NCBI GenBank assembly: GCA_030280995.1
Contig: JASXTE010000017.1
Coordinates: 13,072,498 to 13,136,497, forward strand
From: Hemileia vastatrix
Taxonomy: Eukaryota > Basidiomycota > Pucciniomycetes > Pucciniales > Zaghouaniaceae
Reading direction: 5' to 3'
DNA: 64,000 nucleotides
Each line of letters starts with the position of its first letter. Positions within the stretch are counted from its first letter, which is position 1. A program made the translations under genes and the position numbers. Under the pieces are notes generated by a model. That model did no database searches. It was not told the origin of the DNA and saw nothing but the letters and a program-made list of their open reading frames with translations. Shown one piece after another: positions 40,716-51,631 of the stretch.

Positions 40716-43410
40716 CAAAGGGGAAAAAAATAGTGAACCATACGTCTGGTTCAATTTTTGGTTTAAAAGTTGACTTATGGGTGTTATTCAGGGAGTGACT
40801 CTTTTTGAGCCCAGGGAATGACTTCAGTAGCTACTTCTTCTGAGATTCCTTTTTATGTTTCTCTATCATTATCATCTTCTTTCATTCCACTTCTAAACCC
40901 CATATGTTCATCCTCCTTTACCTCATTGTTCATAAACATTTTCTTGTTATATTGGTTAATTTTTTCCTATGTATTTTCTTTGGTGCCCTCTTCTGATAGT
41001 TTAATTTTCTTAGTAAATGTGTGTTTTTAGATTTAATTTCACTTGCTACGTTTCCCCTCAACTCATCTCATTTTTGTAAATAATGACACATGCTCGCAAA
41101 TTAATTCTCATTTCTCTCTTGCACATTTTTTTGCCACCCTCATGCCTTTTCCCTCCTCCACTCCTTAACACACATATACCTCCCTTCTCATATATCTCTG
41201 CTCTCCTCCTCTTCCTCAGCCACTTGCTCCCCTCCTTCTTTTCATACTCCTGTTTCCCTCCCTTCTCTGTCCTTTTGCTTCCCATCCCTCTCCCTCCCCT
41301 CCCAATACTTTCCCTTCCATCCCCTTTCCCCTCCAAATTTTCCTGCTTCCCTCCCCTCTCTATCCTTTCATATCCTTCCTTCTCCCCTCCAAATCCTCTT
41401 ATTTCCTTCCCCCCCCCCCCCCCCCTCCTACCCATACTCTCATTTCTGTACCCCTCCCCTCCCTTTCCCTATAAATCCTCTCTCATCCATCCATCTCCCC
41501 TCTAAATGCTTTTTACTCCATCTTTCTCCCATCCAATTGCTTTTGCTTACATCCCCCTCCCCTCCCAATACTCTTGCTTCAATACCCTCTCCCCTCCAAA
41601 TCCTTTTGCTTCCATCCCTCTCCCCTCCTAATCCTCTCTCTTTTATTCCCTTCTCTTCACAATTCTCTTGCTTCCATTCCCCTCCTGTTCCAAACCTTTT
41701 ACTTCCCATCTCTCCCCATCCTCTTGCTTCACTTCCCCTATTCTTTCCTCCCGTCTCTTCTTGACCCTATTTCTTTTGCTTCCTACCCCTATAGTTATTT
41801 TTCAACTCATAAACTCAAAAACTTAAAAAAATAAAGTATGAAATAACCAAAAATACAATAAAATAAGCAAATTTTTTATATTATAACTAGCTAAAGAAAA
41901 AATAACTACCCAAAATTAAACTCAACAACCAATCACAATACCTATACATGAGCAACAAAAAACTAACAATAACAAAATTGAACCAAAAATTTAATAAAAA
42001 AGATAATTTCAAACTAAAAAAACTATTAAATACTATACATTAAATTTAAAAAACTAATGTTTAAGACCCTAAATGACTCAGAGATTACCTCTCTTCCATC
42101 TCTCCTCTCTAAATGCTCTTGCCTCCATCCTTCTCTCCTCAAAATGCTTTTGCTTCCAGCCCCCTCCATTCCCAATACTCTTGCTTCCATACCCTCTCCC
42201 CTCCAAATCCTTTTGCTTCCATCCCTCTCCCCTCCTAATCCTCTCTCTTTTATTCCCTTCTCTTCCCGATTCTCTTGCTTCCATTCCCCTCCTGTTCCAA
42301 ACCTTTTACTTCCCATCTCTCCCCATCCTCTTGCTTCACTTCCCCCTATTCTTTCCTCCCCTCTCTTCTTGACCCTATTTCTTTTGCTTCCTACCCCTAT
42401 AGTTATTTTTCAACTCATAAACTCAAATACCTAAAAAAATAAAGTATGAAATAACCAAAAATACAATAAAATAAGCAAATTTTTTATATTATAACTAGCT
42501 AAAGAAAAAATAACTACCCAAAATTAAACTCAACAACCAATCACAATACCTATACATGAGCAACAAAAAACTAACAATAACAAAATTGGACCAAAAATTT
42601 AATAAAAAAGATAATTTCAAACTAAAAAACTATTAAATACTATACATTAAATTTAAAAAACTAATATTTAAGACCCTAAATGACTCAGAGATTACTTACA
42701 CTATTAGATAGCTCATCAGTACAACAATGAGATGGTCAGCTAAACGATAGCCATATAAAAAAATTAACTTTAATGAAATCAAACTGGTTATTTAAATGTT
42801 AAAAAAATAATGGGGAATCATATTTTTAGTAGTATTAATCACTCATAAGTTTAAAAAATTAATTATTCAGTAGCTATGTATGCACCAAAAAATATCATTG
42901 ATAAACATATAGGTAATATTATCTAGGAAGTATCATAGTTTAAAAATAAAAAAAATTCAAAATAAGTAACTTGATGTCTAAATTATCAACTAGTGGAATG
43001 CAATCAATATTTTAATTTTTTGCTTGTATTTTATTATTTTGTTTCTCTTCTTTTCCTTTTATTTACATTTAATTTTCATTTGTTTATTTATTTTTGGAGT
43101 AAGAAATTTCTTTTCTTATACTCTTTATTTTTATTTCTTATGTCTTATTTATGAGATTTATAAAATTTATTGGTTGATTGAAATTCTTATCTCATAAAAA
43201 AGAGGGGGGGCTAATTATTTTTATGCTAATTTTGCTTACATATTTCTCAAAGTGGAATGGGATGTTAACCTTAGACATTTTGGTGCCTTTCTCATAGAAT
43301 TGCAAAAAATGAACTAAACTATGACCTAAATATCTCATAATAAAAGGTAACAGCATTCAAAATGATTGAAATTAAGTTTATATAATTATTGATTGTTTTG
43401 AAAAAAATTA
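40716..43410 (+). repeat. left arm of the long inverted repeat
   Basis: Its reverse complement matches 47795-50544. From outside to inside: the GTGAACCA-NN-TGGTTCA terminal block, ATGACTTCAGTAGC, pyrimidine-rich minisatellites (41100-41780 and 42075-42370), a 607-bp tandem duplication and an AT-rich inner part. A run of 17 C at 41409-41425 has only 7 G opposite in the right arm. Confidence 0.85.
41482..42695 (+). repeat. 607-bp tandem duplication in the left arm
   Basis: Copies 41482-42088 and 42089-42695 each run from the pyrimidine-rich part (TCTAAATGCT at 41501 and 42108) to GACTCAGAGATTAC. The AT-rich halves are almost identical. Confidence 0.85.
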
Positions 43411-45417
43411 ATGATATGATATGATATTGCATCCAATAATGTAAAAATTTAAAATAATAGTATAAATTTTATTTTATTATGTTGGTTAAATATAGATAAA
43501 CAAGACTTCCCCATTGAGTAAGCCTAGATATCCTTATCATAAATAATTTTAAATTAAATATATCAAATTTATTTATTTCTGTTTTATTTTTTTCAATATT
43601 AATCTATTGTGCTTAAAAAGGTAATCCAAAATTTTAATCCATTTAAAATTTAAAAAAAAATTTTAAACAGGAATTCTACATTAATAAAATCCTTAACTAA
43701 TTTTAAGGCACCCTTGAACTGAAAAAAATAGGAGGAAAAAGCTTTTGGCTATCCAGATATCCTGTATAGAAAACATAATGTTAGTTATTCATGGATTTTC
43801 TTCTTACTTCCTCATATTATCTGTAACCCAAAAGTGTTAAAATTCAAATCATCACAATTAATGAGAGCTTAAATATTTACTCTCAATAATAAAACATATA
43901 AAATGGATACATTAAGTTTAATAAAATCTTGCATTTTCATTGATGCATTTTAAGATTTATTACAAAACTTCTTAGAATAAGTTTTCCATTTCTTTTTGAA
44001 TTAAAAAAATATGCCTTTTAAGATAAAATAAAAAATTTACAATTGGTTTTGAATCTTAAGAATTTGATTTTGAGACATTCTTCGCGTACTAAAATATTGT
44101 TGTGGCAATGGATGTTAATTAATTCATCTAGTAGGAATTCACTTTTCCCCAAACCTTGAATAAGCTATTCTCTCCAGGAATGAAAAATGGAACCTTCTAG
44201 CAGCTTCCTCCTCCTAATTGAGCTACCATAATTCATTCAAGGATGGTAACCCGCTATTAGGTGTCTGATTTTTTTTCTGGTGTCTGGGTGTCAAGGAGTG
44301 CTTAAGGATTTGGGAAAAAAACAGGTGATTAGAGATATTTGTTTTATAAATTACTCACAATAGTAGCACAGAAAACAAAAATATTTAATTACCAAGTAAT
44401 AAATATTTATAAGTATTTAAAAGGTATAGTTACTATAAAAATATCAAATATGAAGATTGAAGTAGAAAATAACCTAAGATTTCCAATAACACATTAGATT
44501 CTATTTATAGAAATTTTAATCATTGAAAATTAAAAGTCCCTACTCTGTAAATACAAATAAAATGTGTAATAAATTTCTCAATTCCAGGAACAATCCACAT
44601 GTAAATTTAAAATATAATCATTTTCCCAGTTTAGAAATTAATGACTGAAATGAATTTTTTGTGCATAATTTGTTTCAATTGAGACGTATTATATTTGAGT
44701 GAGGTAAACTATCATAAGGCATAGTAACCAAAGTGAAATAACTCTTATGATTTATGTCCCTTTAATAATATGGTAAGCTGACAAAGGGTGTGAAACTGGC
44801 TGAATAATTCAATCAAATTACTTATTTTTTACTAATTAAATATAATAACATCTGCTTCCTGCATTGAGAATTTAAGTTTATTCAGACTTTTATTTTCAAT
44901 TTTCAAGTAAAAAAAGCAATATACATATCTTTTAATAAATAAATCAAATTATATAATTTAAAATAAGATAAATCTAATTAAATAGGGGATATTTGAATGA
45001 AAAAAGCTAGGATAATAGAGAAATCTTGAAATGCACAAATTTAAAAAAAAGCTGATTTGGTGATCTTTATGGATAATTACTATTTATTCTCAAAATATAG
45101 CATTAATGAAATTCAAATAAAAGTGAGAGTGACATGATCCCAAACAAAAGGTGGGAGCTTTATACCAAGTCTACAACTAAATTGAACTAGTCTGATTGAG
45201 TTCAGTTTCAGAATTTCTAAAAAGTCACCTTAATATTTTTTAATGAATGTAGCATAGTAATACTAAGAAAATTTAGTAATATTATATTAAATAATACACT
45301 AAGAACTCACTGATAAATGAATTTGAACTTAATAAGGGTTTAATGAGAAAAACCTGTGAAATGACTGAATGGTGAATTGAAATTGACTACAGTTAATGTG
45401 TTACATATAAGCACTGA

Positions 45418-45600
45418 AGAAGAAGTTACTGACTAGTTACTGAGAACTGAATGACTGGTTACTGATAAGTGACTGACAGGTTACTGAGAAGTGACTGACT
45501 GGTTACTGAGAAGTGACTGACTGGGTACTGAGAATTGACTGAATAGTTAATGAGAAGTGACTTACAGGTTACTGAGAAGTAAATTGCTGGTTAATGAGAG
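45418..45600 (+). repeat. 22-bp minisatellite
   Basis: About eight diverged copies of a unit like GTGACTGACTGGTTACTGAGAA lie in a row. Isolated half-units go on to about 45740. Confidence 0.75.
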
Positions 45601-47292
45601 TATCTTCCTGTTTATACTGATAAATAAACAAATTTTTACTGATAAATAGCTGAATTTGTACTAAGAAGTAATTAACTATTTAATTGGAAGTGACAGATTG
45701 GTTACTGATTTGGGAAATAGTGATGACTGAGAAGTGACTGGTGTCAAATAATAGAGAATCATATAGAGGCATGCACCTATATTTATTATAAAGTTTAGAA
45801 GAAGAGAAAATGATTCTTCTTAAAGGTAGTATATCAGATGATCAAGAAGATGATACTAAAAAAAATTTGGGTGGAATTCCCACTCAAGAACCACCCTGAT
45901 TTTTGCAGTTTATTTCATTCAAAATGTGAAAAACAGAGCAAAAAGACCATTTAATTTTAAATACCATCAAGGTTGAAAACATCTTTTTCAGATTGACTGC
46001 CCTACTGCTCATCTATATTTATCTTCATTTCTTTTCTTAGTTTTATTTAACTTATCTTTGTATTATGGTTTAACTTAATTACACTTATAGCACCTTAAAA
46101 TAAATAACAGATGTTAATGTGTCTTTGTTCTTAGTAAATATAATATTTCTGAGCCAATTTTGATGTAATTAGATATAGAAAGTTCCTTTCTTTTTGTATT
46201 TTTAAGACATGGAAGAAGCATTGAATCAAGGTCAATTTTTTCAAAAAATAACTCTGTTAGGAATCTAACTGTAGTTCTCAAGAATTGGTGTGAATTTCAG
46301 CAGTTGAGGTCCCAAATCTTAACATGATGAGAGATGGTGGCATTAAAGAGAAATTATTCACACATTTATTAGCTTTAATCTCTTACAAGACTTAACACAA
46401 AAAATTGATTTGTTTTTCTTAAGCTATCTAATAAGATTAATTTAATTTTTCATTTCACAACTTTACCAGATTAATAAAATCAGTTGATTGAAGTATAATT
46501 TCTTTCTTAAACCACCTTATAAAATTATTAAAGCCTTTATGTCTTGGCCCAAAAATAATATTCGTAAGCTTGAATCTCAAAAGTATCCTAGAAAACTAAT
46601 TCAAAAAACTTATAAAAGAATTGAGCATTTGATGGGGCGAATTCATAAGATCAATGGATCATCAATAAGTGGGAGTGGAATACAAGGATTGCACTCTTGA
46701 AGATATTTGAAAAGTAAATGGCATTCAAAATTGTGTGGTGCATTTTTACTGGTGTTTTAAATTTTGAATGGAACAAAGTGCAAGCATCAGGGTGATATTT
46801 TCACTGGGAACACCACCTTAATGTTCATTGTGTGATTCTCTGCATTAGAAAATTTTTTAAGTAACTTGATCTATTGTCTATTATAATTTTAACTGGAATT
46901 ATTTTGACAGTCAATTTATCAGCCCCATTCCTAGTCACAATTAAAACTTCAGAAGAATGTCCTCTGGTCTTATCAACTAAGTGATCACCAAAAAGTGACA
47001 AATTTTTGACTCAGGGTGAGCAAGATGGTACTGACAATTTTCTAAGGACTCACTGATGCTAAAAAATCACATAAAGTTTTTTTCTCCAACTTAGCTTCAA
47101 ATAAGGTTTGGTTTCTCTTCAGACCAACTTCATTAAAGCTTCACCATTCATCTTTATTTTCAGCATCACTGACTCAACTTGAGTTCAATTTCTTGTGATT
47201 AGGGTTCAATTTTTTGGAGTTTCTAGAAGAAATGCTTACAATATTGTGTGGAGTATTGCCATGACAATTTTTTCTGCCATATGGAACATCAA

Positions 47293-47359
47293 TAACACAA
47301 AAGTTGTATAATTTTTGTACCATTGTTATTCCCCATGACAAAACAACTTTTTTTCAGTG
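47293..47359 (-). mobile_element. arm of a CACTA-type MITE
   Basis: Read inverted it starts CACTGAAAAAAAGTTGTTTTG and carries CATGGGG, ACAAAAATTATACAAC and TTTTGTG-like blocks as in the MITE at 8504-8686. The opposite end was not found, so it is probably truncated. Confidence 0.45.
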
Positions 47360-47794
47360 TATTGTACTCATCATATTTAATAGTTAAATATTTTATACTT
47401 ATTAAAACCCAGCCCTTAAGTGAAGAGTGTTCATTTCTCAAAATCTGACTAATGAAAATTCTCTTGAAAAGAAAATTTCATGCATTCTTGCCTGATATAA
47501 ATCTTGAAATAATATTTTTTGAAGATTGATTTTATTCTTCCATCAATCAAAATAAAATGCAAACTTTTTTTTAATCCTTTCCAGTACTTAAACTAATTGA
47601 TATCAAATTTTTTTAACAAATTCAGAAGAAAATATATTTCCTTAGATGCCAATTTAGATCAAAAATGATAATTAAAATAAGTATACTATAATTTGTTTTT
47701 CACTACATTTTTATCAATTTTTGAAAACATTCACAATGATTAATGATTTCATTTGTGTATTATTTCTATTTAAAAAATTATTTTGTTAAAATTT

Positions 47795-50544
47795 GAAACA
47801 ATCAAAAATTATATAGTCTTAATTTAAATCATTTTGAATGCTGTTGCCGTTTATTATGAGATATTTAGGTCATAGGATAGTTCATTTTTTGCTTTTCTAT
47901 GAGAAAGGAACCAAAATGTCTAAGGTTAACATCCCATGCCACTTTCAGAAATATGTAAGCAAAACTAGCATCAAAATAATTAGCTCTCCAAATTTTTTAT
48001 GAGAAAAGAATTTCAATCAACTAATAAATTTTATAAATCTCATAAATAAGACATAAGAAATAAAAATAAAGAGTATAAGAAAAGAAATTTCTGACTCCAA
48101 AAATAAATAAATAAATGAAAATAAAAAGACAAAGAAAATGAAAAAAAGAGAAACAAAATAATAAAATACATGAAAACAATTAAAATATTGATTGCTATTC
48201 ACTAGTTGATAATTTAGACATCAAGTTACTTATTTTGAATTTTTTTTATTTTTAAACTATGATACTTCCTAGATAATATTACCTATTTGTTTATCAATGA
48301 TATTTTTGGTGAATACATAGCTACTGCATAATTAATTTTTTAAACTTGGGAGTGATTAAAAATACTAAAAATGTGATTCACCATTATTTTTTTAACATTA
48401 AACTAACAATTTTGATTACATTGAATTTTTTTATTTATTATATGGCTATAGTTTAGCTGACCATCTCATTGTTGTACTGATGAGCTATCTAATAGTGTAA
48501 GTAATCTCTGAGTCATTTAGGGTCTTAAATATTAGTTTTTTAAATTTAATGTATAGTATTTAATAGTTTTTTAGTTTGAAATTATCTTTTTTATTAAATT
48601 TTTGGTCCAATTTTGTTATTGTTAGTTTTTTGTTGCTCATGTATAGGTATTGTGATTGGTTGTTGAGTTTAATTTTGGGTAGTTATTTTTTCTTTAGCTA
48701 GTTATAATATAAAAAATTTGCTTATTTTATTGTATTTTTGGTTATTTCATACTTTATTTTTTTAGGTATTTGAGTTTATGAGTTGAAAAATAACTATAGG
48801 GGTAGGAAGCAAAAGAAATAGGGTCAAGAAGAGAGGGGAGGAAAGAATAGGGGGAAGTGAAGCAAGAGGATGGGGAGAGATGGGAAGTAAAAGGTTTGGA
48901 ACAGGAGGGGAATGGAAGCAAGAGAATCGGGAAGAGAAGGGAATAAAAGAGAGAGGATTAGGAGGGGAGAGGGATGGAAGCAAAAGGATTTTGAGGGGAG
49001 AGGGTATGGAAGCAAGAGTATTGGGAATGGAGGGGGCTGGAAGCAAAAGCATTTTGAGGAGAGAAGGATGGAGGCAAGAGCATTTAGAGAGGAGGGATGG
49101 AAGAGAGGTAATCTCTGAGTCATTTAGGGTCTTAAAAATTAGTTTTTTAAAATTAATTTATAGTATTTAATAGTTTTTTTAGTTTGAAATTATCTTTTTT
49201 ATTAAATTTTTGGTTCAATTTTGTTATTGTTAGTTTTTTGTTGCTCATGTATATGTATTGTGATTGGTTGTTGAGTTTAATTTTGGGTAGTTATTATTTC
49301 TTTAGCTAGTTATAATATAAAAAATCTGCTTATTATATTTTATTTTTGTTTTTTTTTTAAGTTTTTGAGGTTATGAGTTGAAATATAACTTTAGGGGTTG
49401 GAAGCGAAAGAATAGGGTGGAGAAGAGAGGGGAGGGGAGAAGAGAGGGGAGGGGAGAAGAGGGGGAAGTTAAGTAAGAGGATAGGAAGAGATGGAAAGCA
49501 AAAGGGTGGGAACAAAAGGGGAATGAAAGCGAGAGAATTGGAAAGAGAAGGGAATAAAAGAGAGAGGATTAGGAGGGGAGAGGGATGGAAGCAAAAGGAT
49601 TTGGAGGGGAGAGGGTATGGAAGCAAGAGTATTGGGAATGGAGGGGGCTGGAAGCAAAAGCATTTTGAGGAGAGAAGGATGGAGGCAAGAGCATTTAGAG
49701 AGGAGGGATGGAAGAGAGAGAATTGGGAGGGAAAGAGAGGGGAGGAGTACGGAAATGAGAGGATGGGTAGGAGAGGGGGGGAGGGAAGTGAGAGAGGATT
49801 GGAAGCAAAATGATTGGGAGGGGTGGGGGAAGGAAATAAGGAGATTTGGAATGGAGGGGGAAGGATATGGGATGATAGAGAGGGGAGGGAAGCAGGAAAA
49901 TTTGGAGGGGAAAGGGGATGGAAGGAGAAGGATTGGGATGGGAGGGAGAGGGATGGGAAGCAAAAGTACTTATAAGGGAGGGAAACAGGAGTATGTAGAA
50001 AAGGAGGGGAGCAAGTGTCTGATGAAGAGGAGGAGAGAAAAGATATATGAGAAAGGAGGTACATTTGTTGTAAGGAGTGGGGGAGGGAAAAGGCATGAGG
50101 GTGGGCCAAAAAATGTGCTAGAGAGAAATGAGAATTAATTTGCAAGAATGTGTCATTACTTACAAAAATGAGATGAGTGGAGGGGAAATGTAGTAAGTGA
50201 AAGTAAATCTAAAAAAAGACATTCACTAAGAAAAATAAAGAAAATTAAACTACCAGAAGAGGGTACCAAAGAAAATACATAGGAAACAAGTAACCAATAT
50301 AACAAGAAAATGCTTATGAACAATGAGATAAAGGAGGATGAACACATAGGGTTTAGAAGTGGAATGAAAGGAAGAAAATAACAACAGACAAACATACAAA
50401 GGGATCTTAGAAGAATTAACTACTGAAGTCATGTCCCGGGCTCAACCAGGGTCATTCCATGGTATTTTTCTGAAATGCACCTTGGTGTGGAATAGCATTA
50501 CAAAACTGAACCATAGGTCTGGTTCACCATTTTTTTCCCCTGTG
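47795..50544 (-). repeat. right arm of the long inverted repeat
   Basis: It is the inverted copy of 40716-43410 and contains the same parts in mirror order, including the 607-bp duplication. The terminal block AACCATAGGTCTGGTTCACC at 50510-50529 is itself a short inverted repeat. Confidence 0.85.
48501..49714 (-). repeat. 607-bp tandem duplication in the right arm
   Basis: GTAATCTCTGAGTCATTTAG starts at 48501 and again at 49108, exactly 607 bp apart, the same period as in the left arm. Purine-rich units of the GGAAGCAAAAG(G/C)ATTTGGAG type fill part of each copy. Confidence 0.85.
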
Positions 50545-50547
50545 TTG

Positions 50548-50760
50548 GTTCATTTCAGGAAGTCATTACTATCAAACACCTTATGAAGGTAGTCTACTTA
50601 TGTAGGAGAATGAATGTTGTACTGAATCTCCCTAAAAAGGTTGAAGAAGGTATATTGGTGAGTTTTGGAAGACACTGAAAAAAAAGACTGGAGAAACTGC
50701 TGGAAGTATTTTACAAGAAATTTGGCCCAAATCCCCACAGAAAATTTAGGAGTAAACTGC
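50548..50760 (+). pseudogene. SNF2/Rad5-like helicase pseudogene 1, continuation
   Basis: Directly after the right TTG duplication the frame reads GSFQEVITIKHLMKVVYLCR, then RRMNVVLNLPKKVEE and KRLEKLLEVFYKK. This is the SNF2 segment that follows motif III (compare WRTKEEILSLPLKFEQL in copy 2). One stop lies in GRH*KK. Homology fades after about 50760, so the C-terminal helicase half is missing. Confidence 0.8.
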
Positions 50761-51631
50761 TAGCCATTCTACCCCTTTGAAATGGTTAGAAAATGGTTGG
50801 AAAATGGTCAGGATTAGGCTGGTAAATTTTTGGGAAATATGATTAAAAATAATTGAACAAAAAATTGGTAACAGATTGGACCCAGATTTAACCCTACTGG
50901 GCCCCAGGTTGAGAAGAGCTTTAAAACCAAATTGAACATTATTTGAGCACAATTTGAGAAGTGGTTGAGCACAGGTTTCATTATTATATAATAATATTCA
51001 ACTGACTATCATAATCTGTGAGGCTTTAGGCATTCAGTCTTGATAATTAAATTTTTACCTTTTTAGAAACTTAAATCAATAGGGTCAAAATGTTATTTCA
51101 ATTATAAAAATTTCTTATAGTGAAATTTAAACAATCATACCTTTTAAATTTTTTAAACATTCTTGGAGATCATAATATGTTTTTTTTATAAATTTTGCAC
51201 TTAATTTTCAATTATCTAGCGAAAAGTTGAAAATGAGTCCTTATTATTAGAAATCTTCAATATCTACCTGGAATTAAAAATTCTAAGATAATTTATAAAA
51301 CAGATATTGGAGGACAAAACCAATACATATTGTAATAGCAGAAATAAATAGCACTCAACTTTTCATACATTTACTCTTTTTAACCAACTTTGTTTAATAT
51401 ATTGGCTCAAATACTAGGCTCTAAACTAGATTACTTATTTCATGTCTCTATTCAAATTTTCAAATTCTTTTAATTAATTCTACTATTATTCATAGTTTTT
51501 TAAACTTTATTTATGAATATTCAATAAATATTGTATATATACTGTACTTTCTTTTTATCTCAATGTTTTTTTCAAACCCTCTCTTCTTTTAACAACAAAC
51601 ATCAACTAATAATTTACTTAAATCAAATGTC
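50761..51631. other. stretch between the two SNF2 pseudogenes
   Basis: Purine-biased sequence with repeated AATGGTTAGAAAATGG-like and GGTTGAG(A/C) words to 50990, then AT-rich sequence. No gene is recognised. Confidence 0.35.

Larger units (their letters stand above)
43411..47794. other. unique centre of the long inverted-repeat element
   Basis: AT-rich, with no recognisable gene. The only frame of ordinary composition is 46488-46700 (KPPYKIIKAFMSWPKNNIRK, then GSSISGSGIQGLHS), of unknown nature and possibly chance. A 22-bp minisatellite lies at 45418-45600, and one arm of a CACTA-type MITE at 47293-47359. Confidence 0.45.
40716..50544. mobile_element. 9.8-kb element with 2.7-kb terminal inverted repeats
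   Basis: The left end CAAAGGGGAAAAAAAT and the right end, inverted, CACAGGGGAAAAAAAT head arms of about 2.7 kb that are collinear in opposite orientation. TTG is duplicated outside (40713-40715 and 50545-50547). Removing the element and one TTG joins the two parts of an SNF2 pseudogene in one frame (KV to GSFQEV), an independent proof of the boundaries. The 4.4-kb centre has no transposase. The CAC end and 3-bp duplication fit the CACTA superfamily, as a large non-autonomous or foldback-like member. Confidence 0.85.

Noticed and set aside
41083..41834. Several open frames of 70-140 codons, Pro/Ser/Leu/Phe-rich or Gly/Glu/Arg-rich, on both strands
   Set aside because: They are translations of a C/T-rich minisatellite; both strands are open in several frames and the mirrored arm gives the same frames, so nothing indicates coding.
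45418..45600. Possible CRISPR-like array
   Set aside because: Units are contiguous 22-bp minisatellite copies without spacers, in a eukaryotic context.
46488..46700. Small gene in the centre of the long inverted-repeat element
   Set aside because: Only 70 codons, no upstream or downstream continuation and no recognisable domain; chance cannot be excluded.
49357..50145. 262-codon minus-strand frame in the right arm
   Set aside because: It is the longest by-product of the purine/pyrimidine minisatellite, with repeating FHPSPL-type words and no domain.
40716..50544. Polinton/Maverick, because of long terminal inverted repeats
   Set aside because: No DNA polymerase, integrase, ATPase or capsid-like coding was seen in the centre, and the duplication is 3 bp and not the 6 bp expected for that group.
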